Shown here piece after piece: positions 27,083-35,474 of a stretch of DNA of 64,000 nt (its first letter is position 1; every line of letters starts with the position of its first letter). The DNA comes from JAIQFV01 sp041494885 (GTDB lineage Bacteria; Acidobacteriota; Terriglobia; JAIQFV01): NCBI GenBank assembly GCA_041494885.1, contig JBGQBO010000004.1:62001-126000 (forward strand). Direction: 5' to 3'. Both the position numbers and the translations under genes were made by a program. The notes under the pieces were generated by a model. That model worked only from the letters and a program-made list of their open reading frames with translations, did not search any database and was not told where the DNA came from.

Positions 27083-27515
27083 TCGGTTGCTGGAAGCTCA
27101 AACGCCGGCGGAGAAATTTCGAATTTTAGAGCAGTTTTTGACGCGTCGCGCCGTCCGCTCGCTGGAGCTCCATCCCGCGGTGACTTACGCACTCAGCGAG
27201 TTCCAGGGGGTTGCGCATTTAAAAACCATTTCCCAGGTGGTCAATCAAATGGGTTTCAGCGCCCGGCGGTTCATCCAGGTTTTCAATGAATCCGTCGGAC
27301 TGACGCCAAAACTGTTTTGCCGGATTTTGCGTTTTCAAGAGGTTCTGCGCTTCTTCAGCAATGGGCAAGAAATCGATTTGCCGGAGATCGCATTGAATTG
27401 CGGCTACTTCGATCAGGCCCATTTCATCCATGACTTCCAAAGCTTTTCCGGACTCAGCCCCACCGCCTACCTCACCCATCGAAGCGAACATGTCAACCAT
27501 GTTCCTCTTTCTTAG
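27036..27515 (+). pseudogene. AraC-family regulator, N-terminal domain missing
   Basis: The open frame (159 residues if started at GTG 27036) begins in mid-protein: PLESLWGAGAGDLRDRLLEAQTPAEKFRILEQFL is the linker seen between the N-terminal sensor and C-terminal HTH of DUF6597-type AraC regulators. Both HTH units follow (AHLKTISQVVNQMGFSARRFIQVF and DLPEIALNCGYFDQAHFIHDFQSFSGLSPTAY). A TGA in this frame at the inverted repeat blocks extension upstream, and no N-terminal half exists left of the RAYT element. The gene was probably cut by insertion plus deletion. Intact relatives commonly lie beside VOC genes, as here. Confidence 0.75.
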
Positions 27516-27598
27516 TTGGTCAATTTTTTACAATACAAATCGATTCGACGGGAAACATACTGACTGGCAGAAAAGTCAATTATACAAAGGAGAACATC

Positions 27599-28063
27599 AT
27601 GGCAAGCAAAGTCAGACCCATCCCGGAGGGCTTTCCCACCGTGACGCCCCATTTAATCACCAAGGACGCCCCCCAGGCTCTGGAGTTTTACAAGAAAGCC
27701 TTTGGAGCGATCGAGTTGATGCGCCAAGCAGGTCCGCAAGGTAAGATCATGCACGCCGAAGTTAGGATTGGGAGTTCGGTCATCATGCTGGCCGATGAGT
27801 TCCCTGAAATGGGGGCGCTGAGTCCGGCGTCGGTGGGCGGATGTCCCGTGACTTTTTATGTCTATGTGGAGGATGTGGACGCGGTGTTCTCTCAAGCCAT
27901 CGCCGCCGGGGCGAAAGAGAAGGAACCCGTCAAGGTGGAATTCTACGGGGACCGGCGCGGAGGAGTGACAGATCCCTATGGATATGTTTGGTACCTTGCC
28001 ACGCATGTGGAGGACGTTTCTCCCGAAGAACTGGCGAGGCGTTCTGCAGCGCACGGTCAGTGA
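27599..28063 (+). CDS. VOC-family (glyoxalase/PhnB-like) protein
   Basis: 154 residues; ATG 27599 follows AAAGGAG. It opens VTPHLITKDAPQALEFYKKAFGA and closes GDRRGGVTDPYGYVWYLATHVED, the typical paired beta-alpha-beta-beta-beta units of PhnB/YdcE-like VOC proteins. The actual reaction cannot be predicted; many members have no proven activity. The AraC remnant upstream was probably its regulator. The tail VSPEELARRSAA is typical of the subgroup. Confidence 0.88.
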   Translation: MASKVRPIPEGFPTVTPHLITKDAPQALEFYKKAFGAIELMRQAGPQGKIMHAEVRIGSSVIMLADEFPEMGALSPASVGGCPVTFYVYVEDVDAVFSQAIAAGAKEKEPVKVEFYGDRRGGVTDPYGYVWYLATHVEDVSPEELARRSAAHGQ

Positions 28064-28116
28064 AGACTCTGAGGGCTTTTGCCCTGTTTCGATGGTCTCT
28101 GAGTGGAGGGCGGACA

Positions 28117-29415
28117 ATGCCTGCTTACATGAAAGCGCTTTGTTACGGGGCTCTGCTGACCGGAGCAGTGTTGTGGACCGGTTGTAATCGTAAGTCCGAG
28201 CCCCCCATCGATCCGGAGATCTGGTCTGAGATCCAGCAGATCCGGGCGATCGACAATCATGCGCATCCGGTACGCGTGGTGCAAAACGGCCCGGCGGACC
28301 GTGAGTTCGATGCGCTGCCTGTGGATCATTTGGAGCCTTCGTCGGACCCACTCAACATGCGGCCCAATGCCCCAGTGGTGCTGGAAGCGGCGAAGGCCCT
28401 GTATGGCTCTGGCGGTGGAAGAGCATCGGTCATGCGCGAGAAAGGCGACTCCTATCCCGCATGGGTGCTGGACCAAATGGGTGTGGACATTATGCTGGCC
28501 AACCGCGTGGCCGTGGGTACCAGCATCCTGCCTCCACGGTTCCGCTGGGTGGCGTATGCGGATGCGCTAATCTTCCCGCTCGACAATTCTCACCTGGCGC
28601 AGCAGAACCCCGACCGGAAGGCCTTTTTCCCGCTGGAAGACGTCCTCCGCAAACGGTATCTCGATGAGTCCGGATTGAAGGCGCTGCCCGCGACGCTTTC
28701 CGGGTACCTGACGGGTGTGGTGACGCCCACGCTCCAGCGGCACAAGCAGGGGGGAGCACTGGCCGAGAAGTTCGAAGCAGCCTACCTGCGCTCGCTCCAG
28801 TTCGACCGCGTCGACCGATCGGTCGCAGAGCGGGTATACGCGCAATTCGCCGGCCGGGGGACGCCGCCCGACACCGAATACAAAGCTCTTCAGGATTATT
28901 TGTTCCGGTACATCGCGGCTGAATGCGGACGTCTGGGAATGGCGGTCCACCTCCACACCGACGCGGGAGGTGGAAGCTACTTCGACGTGGCGGGAAGCAA
29001 TCCGCTACTGCTCGAATCGGTTCTGGAAGATCCGGATCTGCGCACGACGCGCTTCGTCATGATCCATGGCGGGTGGCCGTTTACGCGTGAAATCACCTCC
29101 CTCCTGGTCAAACCCAATGCCTACCTCGACTACTCGGCCCAGGACCTGGTGCTGTCGCCGGCGACATTGGCGGTCGACATTCGCCGGTGGCTGGAATGGG
29201 TGCCGGAGAAGGTCATGTTTGGGAGCGATGCGTATCCTTACTCTGACCAGATGGGATGGGAAGAATCCGGCTGGATTGGCGCTCGTGTTGGCCGCCAGGC
29301 CCTGGCCATCGCGCTCACGGGAATGTTGCGCGATGGGGAGATCTCACGCAAGCGCGCTACCGAACTCGCTCGTATGGTGCTGCGAGAAAATGCCCGCCAG
29401 CTTTATGGCCTGTGA
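28117..29415 (+). CDS. Amidohydrolase-2-type metal-dependent hydrolase, lipoprotein
   Basis: 432 residues. ATG 28117 is chosen for GAGTGGAGGG six bases upstream and the lipoprotein signal that follows (GALLTGAVLWTGC, Cys24). The TIM-barrel amidohydrolase core has AIDNHAHP (metal-ligand pair H-x-H) near the N-terminus, MAVHLHTDAGGGSY and FVMIHGGWPFTRE in the middle, and MFGSDAYPYSD near the end, with a plausible complete metal site. Relatives include decarboxylases and glutamine-synthetase-associated hydrolases; the substrate is unknown. A periplasmic, membrane-tethered location is inferred. Confidence 0.82.
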   Translation: MPAYMKALCYGALLTGAVLWTGCNRKSEPPIDPEIWSEIQQIRAIDNHAHPVRVVQNGPADREFDALPVDHLEPSSDPLNMRPNAPVVLEAAKALYGSGGGRASVMREKGDSYPAWVLDQMGVDIMLANRVAVGTSILPPRFRWVAYADALIFPLDNSHLAQQNPDRKAFFPLEDVLRKRYLDESGLKALPATLSGYLTGVVTPTLQRHKQGGALAEKFEAAYLRSLQFDRVDRSVAERVYAQFAGRGTPPDTEYKALQDYLFRYIAAECGRLGMAVHLHTDAGGGSYFDVAGSNPLLLESVLEDPDLRTTRFVMIHGGWPFTREITSLLVKPNAYLDYSAQDLVLSPATLAVDIRRWLEWVPEKVMFGSDAYPYSDQMGWEESGWIGARVGRQALAIALTGMLRDGEISRKRATELARMVLRENARQLYGL

Positions 29416-29874
29416 AGATGCCGAAATGAATAGGGTCGTATCTTTCCAATCGATTCGCTGCAAAACCCTCTTGGCTCGATCTGTGGAAAACTAAATCGCC
29501 CTTAGCAGGCCTATGATGCATTTCTGCCGTGTCGGGAAACATGTTTGATCCCCCGAAAAATTGAATAATTCAAAATCTGGGGGGGGTTGCAGCAGGTTCT
29601 CCAACCTTCAATTGGAATTTGGCTGGATGGAAGATCTCGGCAATCGGCTTGTCCTTCTCCACCCTAACTTCGAACCGACAGAGCGCGGCGGAGATGGTGA
29701 CCAAGCCTATCCCACCTGCCCGAACACCCTATGCTGTGACGTGATACCATGTCCCTTCGCAGACGCCTGGCAGCGCTCTCGCCATGAACACTCCGTCTCG
29801 AGGGTACGGTTGATCAGACTCAGGCGGAAGACTCCTGACCTCAGGAATTCATTACAGAATTTGGAGTTTGGACG
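29416..29874. other. Gene-free spacer with dispersed repeat copy
   Basis: 459 bases without a supported gene. It contains the 29425 repeat copy, a long hairpin-like tract (CCCCC...TTGAATAATTCAA...GGGGG at about 29550-29586) and a piece near 29783 (CACTCCGTCTCGAGGG) echoed at 31519. Confidence 0.5.
29425..29640. repeat. Dispersed repeat family, copy 1 (split)
   Basis: The start AATGAATAGGGTCGTATCTTT matches 31451 and 32296; a second piece, CAATTGGAATTTGGCTGGATGG at about 29609, matches the continuation seen at 31485 and 32321. The two pieces are separated here by about 150 unrelated bases. It begins 10 bp after the amidohydrolase stop. Confidence 0.55.
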
Positions 29875-31446
29875 ATGAGACACCGGACAGATGCTTTTCT
29901 TAAAGGAAAAAATGACCCGGGTTTCCTCTCTCGCCCCACGATCCACCTTTTCGTGCATTGCCTCGGGGCGGTTGTGACGCTCTTTGCTCTGGGCACGATA
30001 CTTCAAGGGCAGAACAGCATTCAACAGAAGGAAGCGCCTCCCAAACTGATTGGTGTGAGACCCACGGCCACACCCGCCGGGACCGTGATCGGCCTCGATG
30101 GCTATCGCCTTGGTGCGGGGACCGTCGAGGGTCTTTATGTCACTTTCACACAAGAAGGGAGACGGTTTGATGTTCAGGGCGGAGGATCTAGTTATTCGCT
30201 CAATGATCTTCAAGAAGGATTGCAGAGTTTAGCCGTCTTAGTGCCCCATGAACTTCAACCAGGACCTTGCCAAGTACTCGTCGAATACCATGGAATGCGA
30301 AGCGGCCCGTTAGGAATCCGGATTCTGCCACCCGCGACCCCACCTATCTTGAGGAGGTATACGCCAACTTGGGTTCAGCCTGGAGATACCCTCGAGTTGT
30401 GGGGCTCCGGATTCAGTAAATCCGATGAGATGGAACTCACCGACGCTTCGGGTCGCAAGCGTTCTTTGAAGGCGTATGACAGCTCAGAAGCATCGTGTGA
30501 GATAGCTGTTTTGCCCGAAGACTTGCCAATTGGGATGGCGAATGTCCGAGTCATTGAGCACCGGAGCGGAACTAATCGACGGAGCAATGCTCTAAGATTG
30601 CGAATCAAGCAAGGAGCTGTGCCCCTGGACATTTGGGGGGACTGGCTCGTGCCGGTGGCCCCTGGCCAGTGGATGGATTTTGTCGTGGGCAACAGCAAAG
30701 TGATTAGCTCAATGGAGCGAATCGATGTCTGGTTTCAGCAAGGCCAAAGGAGATTTGTTGTGGCCATCCGCGAAGTGAAAGAATGGCGCGTTCAAGTCCC
30801 ACCAAACCTTATGCCAGGCACTGTGAAAATTCGCAATCGTACATGGGTGTCTGGCGAAGCATCTCCCTGGTCATCTTCCGTGGATTACCGATTGTTGAAG
30901 GAACCGGCACCCCCTTGCATCTATAGTGTGGAAATTGTACCGATCAAAGCGGAGGTGGCCACAAGACAGCAAGTTTCGGACATCCTAGTTTCCTCTATCG
31001 ATGCTAATGAGTATCCAATGGTTCATTTACCTCAGGCATACTGGGATGGCACTTTCGTGGGTGAAGTTCGATTTTGGCGAGGGGGACAGCCATCCCCCTG
31101 GGTAAGCGGATTTAACCTCTCAGTAGCCCACTCTGATGGAATGGTTCGGATACCTGAACTCATAAAACAGATCCCAATTGGAAGGGAAACGCCTAAAACT
31201 ATCGATGTTTATCCCAGCGAGATGCTTGTTTTTAGAGCATCGGCGGTACCGGTCCTTTCAATGAATCAATTTGAGGTACTGTTGGAAAGTCAGGGGCGTG
31301 TGATTTCACTTCAAGCATCATCCTTTGTAGACCAGCGCAGTTTCAAGGTAAAGCTGCCAGACGCACCGGGGGAGTGGCAAGTGACGATGCACAGCATTGG
31401 AGAGAATGTGTACACGAAAATGCCCTTTGCCATTCGCATTAAATGA
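29875..31446 (+). CDS. Exported protein with IPT/TIG-like immunoglobulin-fold repeats
   Basis: 523 residues. A signal-anchor or signal peptide lies at about residues 25-45 (LFVHCLGAVVTLFALGTILQGQ). The mature part is beta-rich and built of IPT/TIG-like units: PPKLIGVRPTATPAGTVIGLDGYRLG, then PPILRRYTPTWVQPGDTLELWGSGF, with GPLGIRIL and NALRLRI closing strands. Later segments are degenerate Ig-like domains. Such proteins are cell-surface or periplasmic binding modules; no enzyme motif is visible. A weak TTGGAG lies 8-13 bases before ATG 29875. Both sides carry copies of a dispersed repeat, so the gene may have moved as a unit. Confidence 0.6.
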   Translation: MRHRTDAFLKGKNDPGFLSRPTIHLFVHCLGAVVTLFALGTILQGQNSIQQKEAPPKLIGVRPTATPAGTVIGLDGYRLGAGTVEGLYVTFTQEGRRFDVQGGGSSYSLNDLQEGLQSLAVLVPHELQPGPCQVLVEYHGMRSGPLGIRILPPATPPILRRYTPTWVQPGDTLELWGSGFSKSDEMELTDASGRKRSLKAYDSSEASCEIAVLPEDLPIGMANVRVIEHRSGTNRRSNALRLRIKQGAVPLDIWGDWLVPVAPGQWMDFVVGNSKVISSMERIDVWFQQGQRRFVVAIREVKEWRVQVPPNLMPGTVKIRNRTWVSGEASPWSSSVDYRLLKEPAPPCIYSVEIVPIKAEVATRQQVSDILVSSIDANEYPMVHLPQAYWDGTFVGEVRFWRGGQPSPWVSGFNLSVAHSDGMVRIPELIKQIPIGRETPKTIDVYPSEMLVFRASAVPVLSMNQFEVLLESQGRVISLQASSFVDQRSFKVKLPDAPGEWQVTMHSIGENVYTKMPFAIRIK

Positions 31447-31450
31447 AAAG

Positions 31451-31630
31451 CAAATGAATGAGGTCGTATCTTTCAAGTCTTCAAATGGGGTTTGGCTGGA
31501 CAGGAGACCTCGCCATAAGCACTCCGTCCCGAGGGAACGGGGGATCATCTTCTGGGGATGGGCTTGGCCGAAATCAGATCATGCCGCTGAACTGGAAAAT
31601 GGAAAGATACAACCCCAACGATGCCTGGCA
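31451..31630. repeat. Dispersed repeat family, copy 2 with inverted ends
   Basis: The copy begins four bases after the stop codon of the IPT gene with AATGAATGAGGTCGTATCTTTC. Near 31595-31616 the text CTGGAAAATGGAAAGATACAA is an inverted version of the same opening, giving a MITE-like outline. A CACTCCGTCCCGAGGG block inside matches one at about 29788. Confidence 0.55.
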
Positions 31631-31677
31631 GAAATGAAGTATCTCGAATTGATGCGTAATGGATCGTGAAATCACAA

Positions 31678-32196
31678 CTAGCGTGGACGCCAACTCCGCC
31701 CCAAGAAGGAAGCCGCCAACAGCCCGGTGACCATTAACGCATACAACAGCGAGCGGCCCGATCCCGGTGAAACCCCCATAAAGTCCAGGGATGGACCCCG
31801 ATTTAAAGGGCCCGCATACCACCACAGGAGTACACGACTTCAAATGTCTTTGTCCCTCCGCTCCAAATCCCCAATGCAAGCGCCAATGTAGGTATGAGGA
31901 ATGCCGCAATAAGCCAAAACAAAATAGCATGCAGATCACCGGCCAAAGAGGCCCGCAACAGCACTCCGCTTCCAACCAGAAAGGTCACGATAACTCCCGC
32001 CAGCCATGCGGCAGGCAGTTGTCTCCAGAGAAACGATGGAGCTGAATAAATGAAACCAGAGGTCGCAGGTGATCTTCCCTGCCCCGTTGGGTCCAAGAAG
32101 GCCCAGCACGCCCGGTCCGAGTTCCAAGCTGAAGTTCCTGAGAACCCAAAGACCACCCTTGTATCGCTTGCTGACATTTTCAATGAGAAGCTGCAA
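31678..32196 (-). pseudogene. Collapsed ABC transporter: ATPase N-terminus fused to permease C-terminus
   Basis: From ATG 32196 the frame encodes an ABC ATPase start (MQLLIENVSKRYKGG..., LGLLGPNGAGKIT), with Ile in place of the Walker A Ser. Right after Walker A the homology ends. In another frame a permease C-terminal part follows (PSFLWRQLPAAWLAGVIVTFLVGSG..., IAAFLIPTLALALGIWSG). Near 31830 the permease frame slips by one base (TACTCCTG where TACCTCCTG would keep the frame) and continues LLWWYAGPLNRGPSLDFMGV... to the TAG at 31678-31680. One large internal deletion plus a frameshift therefore destroyed a two-gene exporter. An intact ABC-2 pair of similar kind lies at 47468-49203. Confidence 0.75.
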
Positions 32197-32295
32197 TTGT
32201 TCCTCGCATGTTGCAACCCGAGTGAAATAGCATACTGCATACCGGGGTCAAATCGGAACTTTAGCCATTTTGGAGCTTGCTAGTGCAAGGAAAAA

Positions 32296-32345
32296 TGAAT
32301 GGATGGTATCTTTTCAATCTCCAATTGGGATTTGGCCGGATGGTA
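32296..32345. repeat. Dispersed repeat family, copy 3 at a gene break
   Basis: AATGAATGGATGGTATCTTTT followed by CAATTGGGATTTGGCCGGATGG. It supplies the final codons and stop of the truncated winged-helix gene, so it marks a breakpoint. Confidence 0.6.
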
Positions 32346-32598
32346 TGAGATGAAGGGTCTGACGCATGCGGGAAGTTTTTACCAGCCTGCGTCTCTTATA
32401 CAGGGCCGATTGGATCTCTCCCCGCATGAGCCCATGCAATCGTGCCCACAACGCCATCTCGGCAGATGACATGACTTGCGACTGGATTCCGCAGGCGCTG
32501 CGGACCACGGTGATGAGGCCGGCCTGAGTCTCACCCGCCAGATGATGTCGCGCCAATCTGAAGGCAGAAACTTGGGGCCACTTAATGGGAGGGTTCAT
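32314..32598 (-). pseudogene. Truncated winged-helix DNA-binding protein (HTH_42/AlkX-YcaQ-like)
   Basis: About 94 residues from ATG 32598: KWPQVSAFRLARHHLAGE, TVVRSACGIQSQVMSSAEMALWARLHGL and KRRRLVKTSRMRQTLHLIPS match the N-terminal region of the HTH_42 family (DUF1006), whose members are about 350-400 residues and include DNA glycosylase-like proteins. After TLHLIPS the frame runs into dispersed-repeat DNA and stops. Three quarters of the gene is missing and no remainder is visible nearby. Confidence 0.7.
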
Positions 32599-32707
32599 TC
32601 CGCCGTTCTTCTTCTTAACATTCACGCTGTGCCCCCGCCCACGAGGATTATCGGTGCTGCTGAATGGAATCGTAAATCAAGCGGCCCCGGGTAGTGTCTG
32701 GCGGGAT

Positions 32708-33181
32708 TCAGGTTTGCTGGCTATAGGCGAGTTTTTGGCGTATGGCGCCCACGTGGTAAGCGACGTGGGCGATTACCCCGATGGCTCCTCCCATTGACTC
32801 TGCACTCGACGTGGCCTTGGATTCGATCGATTGACGGAGTTCGTCATAGCCCGCACGAAGTTTGTCAAGCATGCTTGACCACGCAGCATCGTCCACGGTG
32901 CTGACCCGCCAACTCTCCACCCAATCCCGTGGCATTCGGTCACCCCCGATCCAGGCAGAGGAAGCGGCCAAGCCAAACGTCAAGTGGAACACATGGGCAG
33001 CGATTGAAGTTCCGCCCCACATTTGCGATGCTTCGGCAGCGTTCAGGCGCGCCAGCGTCCTGAACAGGCCTGCCACTGCACTTCGGTCTGTGTAATAGTT
33101 CCATCGCCCCGGTCCTTCGAACCCTTCCCGGAGTACCGCAAGAAGGTGCCCAATCACGGCGCCCATGGTGGCCTCTGGCAT
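32708..33181 (-). CDS. DinB-superfamily protein
   Basis: 157 residues; ATG 33181 has AGGAG nine bases upstream. It shows the four-helix DinB/YfiT pattern with metal-type histidines: HVFHLTFGLAA in the second helix and IGVIAHVAYHVGAIRQ in the last. DinB-like proteins bind a divalent metal and several act as thiol-dependent S-transferases (bacillithiol, mycothiol or glutathione), but the function of this one is not predictable. It is one of six DinB-type genes in this window. Confidence 0.8.
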   Translation of the reverse strand: MPEATMGAVIGHLLAVLREGFEGPGRWNYYTDRSAVAGLFRTLARLNAAEASQMWGGTSIAAHVFHLTFGLAASSAWIGGDRMPRDWVESWRVSTVDDAAWSSMLDKLRAGYDELRQSIESKATSSAESMGGAIGVIAHVAYHVGAIRQKLAYSQQT

Positions 33182-33246
33182 ATCATTACTCCTCGTGGCC
33201 TGCCAGCCCGGGTATCAGCCGGCAAGCCGAAAATAGAGGTTCAACT

Positions 33247-33675
33247 TCACTTGTGAGTCACAAGAATCAGACCCACGACGCAAAACATGATCCCGATGAC
33301 ATTCCCAATAGACAGATGTTCTCTGAAAACCAAGAGGCCTATCGGGATGAGTAACAACGCGACCGCGACGCTGGACGCCACCGGGGCGATGCTGATATTC
33401 CAGCCGACGCGGTAGGCCAGCAAGAATCCAATTTCAATTGAAGCCGCACCCACGGCGACAACAAAGACCGCCCAATTCGACTCTTTAACCGAAGAGAGAA
33501 ACGGTCTCGGATCATGGTAGAACAAGGCGCATAGAACAAAAAGTAAAATGCCCACGGCGTATGCGAGCATCATGGTGATCAGCGGGTTTGTCGTTCTGGG
33601 CAAGGATTTTTGTGCAATATGGTAGAGAATGCTGCCGCCGATGGTTAGGAATAGAGGGACGTAAAACGATTTCAT
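33247..33675 (-). CDS. Small EamA/DMT-family membrane transporter
   Basis: 142 residues with five hydrophobic helices (for example PLITMMLAYAVGILLFVLCALFY, NWAVFVVAVGAASIEIGFLLAYRVG, VASSVAVALLLIPIGLLVF, NVIGIMFCVVGLILV). It is a half-length drug/metabolite transporter corresponding to one EamA repeat; such proteins work as dimers. ATG 33675 overlaps the stop of the upstream GNAT gene by four bases, so translation is coupled. Substrate unknown. Confidence 0.8.
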   Translation of the reverse strand: MKSFYVPLFLTIGGSILYHIAQKSLPRTTNPLITMMLAYAVGILLFVLCALFYHDPRPFLSSVKESNWAVFVVAVGAASIEIGFLLAYRVGWNISIAPVASSVAVALLLIPIGLLVFREHLSIGNVIGIMFCVVGLILVTHK

Positions 33676-34205
33676 GACAGTGTGCGCTCCATGAGGAAAT
33701 CGGTCTGAGGGTCAGAGCCTAACTGAAAGATATGCCTGCCCACAACTCGAAAGTCCCATTTGCGGTAGAAAGCCTGCGCGCGTCCGTTACGCTCCCACAC
33801 ACCCAGCCACATCGACTGATATCCGGCCTGCCGCGCCGCATCGATGCACGCGCCCATCAAGGCTTCACCCACTCCCCGACCGAACCAATCCCGCAGGACG
33901 TACATGCGAACTAATTCGATGGACTTGGGGTCAGTAAGAAATGGAGGAGCCTGACCAGCGCGTAACTGGGCGTAGCCGGCCGCCGCGCCATTGAATTCCG
34001 CTATGAAGAAAGTGACCTGGGGCTCAGCCAGCTCCGCCGCTTGTTTCTCGGGGCTGAACGATGAGGCCAAGTAAGCCGCCATATCTTCAAGCGTGTTATC
34101 GGCTGCAAACGTGTCACAAAAGGTGCGCGCTCCAAGTTCCGCCAGCAAAGGAGCATCGTCAATGGTCCCACGTCGAATCTGGGGACTGATTTTCTGAGTC
34201 TTCAT
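33672..34205 (-). CDS. GNAT-family N-acetyltransferase
   Basis: 177 residues from ATG 34205; the frame opens earlier at a TTG (34259), but MKTQKISPQIRRGTIDDAPLLAELG is the typical opening. Acetyl-CoA site: ELVRMYVLRDWFGRGVGEALMGACIDAARQAG, followed by WLGVWERNGRAQAFYRKWDFRVVG. This fits the RimI/Spermidine-acetyltransferase-like class with GRxxFxxG-type end text (GRHIFQLG). Substrate unknown. Coupled to the downstream EamA gene by a four-base overlap, which hints at acetylation and export of one compound. Confidence 0.88.
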   Translation of the reverse strand: MKTQKISPQIRRGTIDDAPLLAELGARTFCDTFAADNTLEDMAAYLASSFSPEKQAAELAEPQVTFFIAEFNGAAAGYAQLRAGQAPPFLTDPKSIELVRMYVLRDWFGRGVGEALMGACIDAARQAGYQSMWLGVWERNGRAQAFYRKWDFRVVGRHIFQLGSDPQTDFLMERTLS

Positions 34206-34408
34206 TTCAAAACCTTGTGGATGGGTGAGAGGATGCCAATTTCTGTCGTCTCTCGTCAACGGCTAAACATGCAATCCTCAACACTTGAGCTTGGATTTTT
34301 AAGAATCCAAATTAGATTGGCCGCGACTTTAGTCACAGCTCATCCAGTTGTTGTGGGAGAAAAGCTGATTGATTTTCCGGAGGTGCATCGACTCCCGGCT
34401 CGTAGGAA

Positions 34409-34918
34409 TTAGGAATAAACTATGTGAATTGTGGCGGCCTTTTGCTGACCCTGAATAGTCCAGTCCAACTTCATTCCGTGCTCCGCAAGGCCCATCGTAC
34501 CGGAGTAAAGATCGGCGCCACAATAATGAGGGTCCCTGCCGGCCAGAATCCAGGGGGAGACCTTTGAATTCCCAACCGGGGCCCCTTGATGCCGCGGTAC
34601 AAGATCAATTAATGAAACCGGTTGAGAGGGCCCGTAGCGCAAATGCTCCAACCGAATTTTGTTGGGAGCAAGTGTCCAACGGTAGATATTGCTGAAGGGG
34701 ACTTCATTACTTCGGCCAATCCGCCAGGTTCCTCTCTCAGTAAAAAGGATCGTTGACGGGTAGCCCCTCCGCACATCAACGCAAACGTCGGCCTTTCCCT
34801 CCCACGACGGGCTTGGAGGAACGTACGAGAAGGCGACAAGCTGGAGCTGACGAATTGATTGAAGCCGTTTCCAGGCTTCAGTGAGTATCAGGTGTCCAAG
34901 TGGCGAGCTATCGGCCAT
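34409..34918 (-). CDS. DUF6314-like protein
   Basis: 169 residues from ATG 34918, overlapping the end of the DinB gene by 11 bases. GGAGGG lies almost against this ATG, so an upstream in-frame ATG is possible. The layout (LTEAWKRLQSIRQLQL, GKADVCVDVRRGYPSTILFTERGTW, IYRWTLAPNKIRLEHLRYG, HYCGADLYSGTMGL, KLDWTIQGQQKAATIHIVYS) matches the beta-barrel pattern of DUF6314 proteins, of unknown role. Placement after DinB and before GNAT suggests a short operon. Confidence 0.6.
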   Translation of the reverse strand: MADSSPLGHLILTEAWKRLQSIRQLQLVAFSYVPPSPSWEGKADVCVDVRRGYPSTILFTERGTWRIGRSNEVPFSNIYRWTLAPNKIRLEHLRYGPSQPVSLIDLVPRHQGAPVGNSKVSPWILAGRDPHYCGADLYSGTMGLAEHGMKLDWTIQGQQKAATIHIVYS

Positions 34919-35438
34919 ACCCTCCATCCGTCGATTCATCATGAGCGGAGTCAGCCTCCATATCGATAAATACAAGGTAATCTGTCATTGGAGGAATTCT
35001 TCCAAGCTGTCGCAAGAGAGTCGTCACCTGGCCGCGATGGTAGGCCGAATGCACCGTCACATGTTGTACCATCTGGGCCAGGCTGTATTCCCATTTCTCC
35101 CCTCGTTGGTTCGTGTAAGGGAGGCGTTGCTTCTCCTGTCCTGGCGCCAACTGCTCAAGGAATCGGACCTGATTCACCTCGATATCCGCCCAGGGCTGGC
35201 GTATGGAATGCACCGAAGGAAAGTGCCCTGGGTCAAATGACTCCTGGGGTGATTTTCCCTGCCAGCGTTCCAGCCACAGCCATTCCGCCCACAGAATATG
35301 CACTAGCGTGTCGCGGATCGAAGAAAAGCTACTCTCAAGATTGCGAGTGAACTCTTCAGGACTCAGCTGTGAAACGGCGTCGAGAATGCGATGGTTGGCC
35401 CACCGGTTGTATTGAATTTGATGGAGAAGTGGAATCAT
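34908..35438 (-). CDS. DinB-superfamily protein
   Basis: 176 residues from ATG 35438; a GTG at 35474 is the alternative. DinB signatures are strong: LLHQIQYNRWANHRILDAVSQLSPEEF, SIRDTLVHILWAEWLWLERW and MVQHVTVHSAYHRGQVTTLLRQLG, giving the three metal-site histidines. It heads a minus-strand run DinB - DUF6314-like - GNAT - EamA. Function unknown; likely thiol-transferase-like or metal-dependent. Confidence 0.88.
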   Translation of the reverse strand: MIPLLHQIQYNRWANHRILDAVSQLSPEEFTRNLESSFSSIRDTLVHILWAEWLWLERWQGKSPQESFDPGHFPSVHSIRQPWADIEVNQVRFLEQLAPGQEKQRLPYTNQRGEKWEYSLAQMVQHVTVHSAYHRGQVTTLLRQLGRIPPMTDYLVFIDMEADSAHDESTDGGYGR

Positions 35439-35474
35439 AAGAATGGGATCAATAATGAAAGGAGCATGGACCAC

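Noticed and set aside
29561..29878. 105-codon plus frame before the IPT-domain gene
   Set aside because: It runs through dispersed-repeat DNA, has no ribosome site and no recognisable product.
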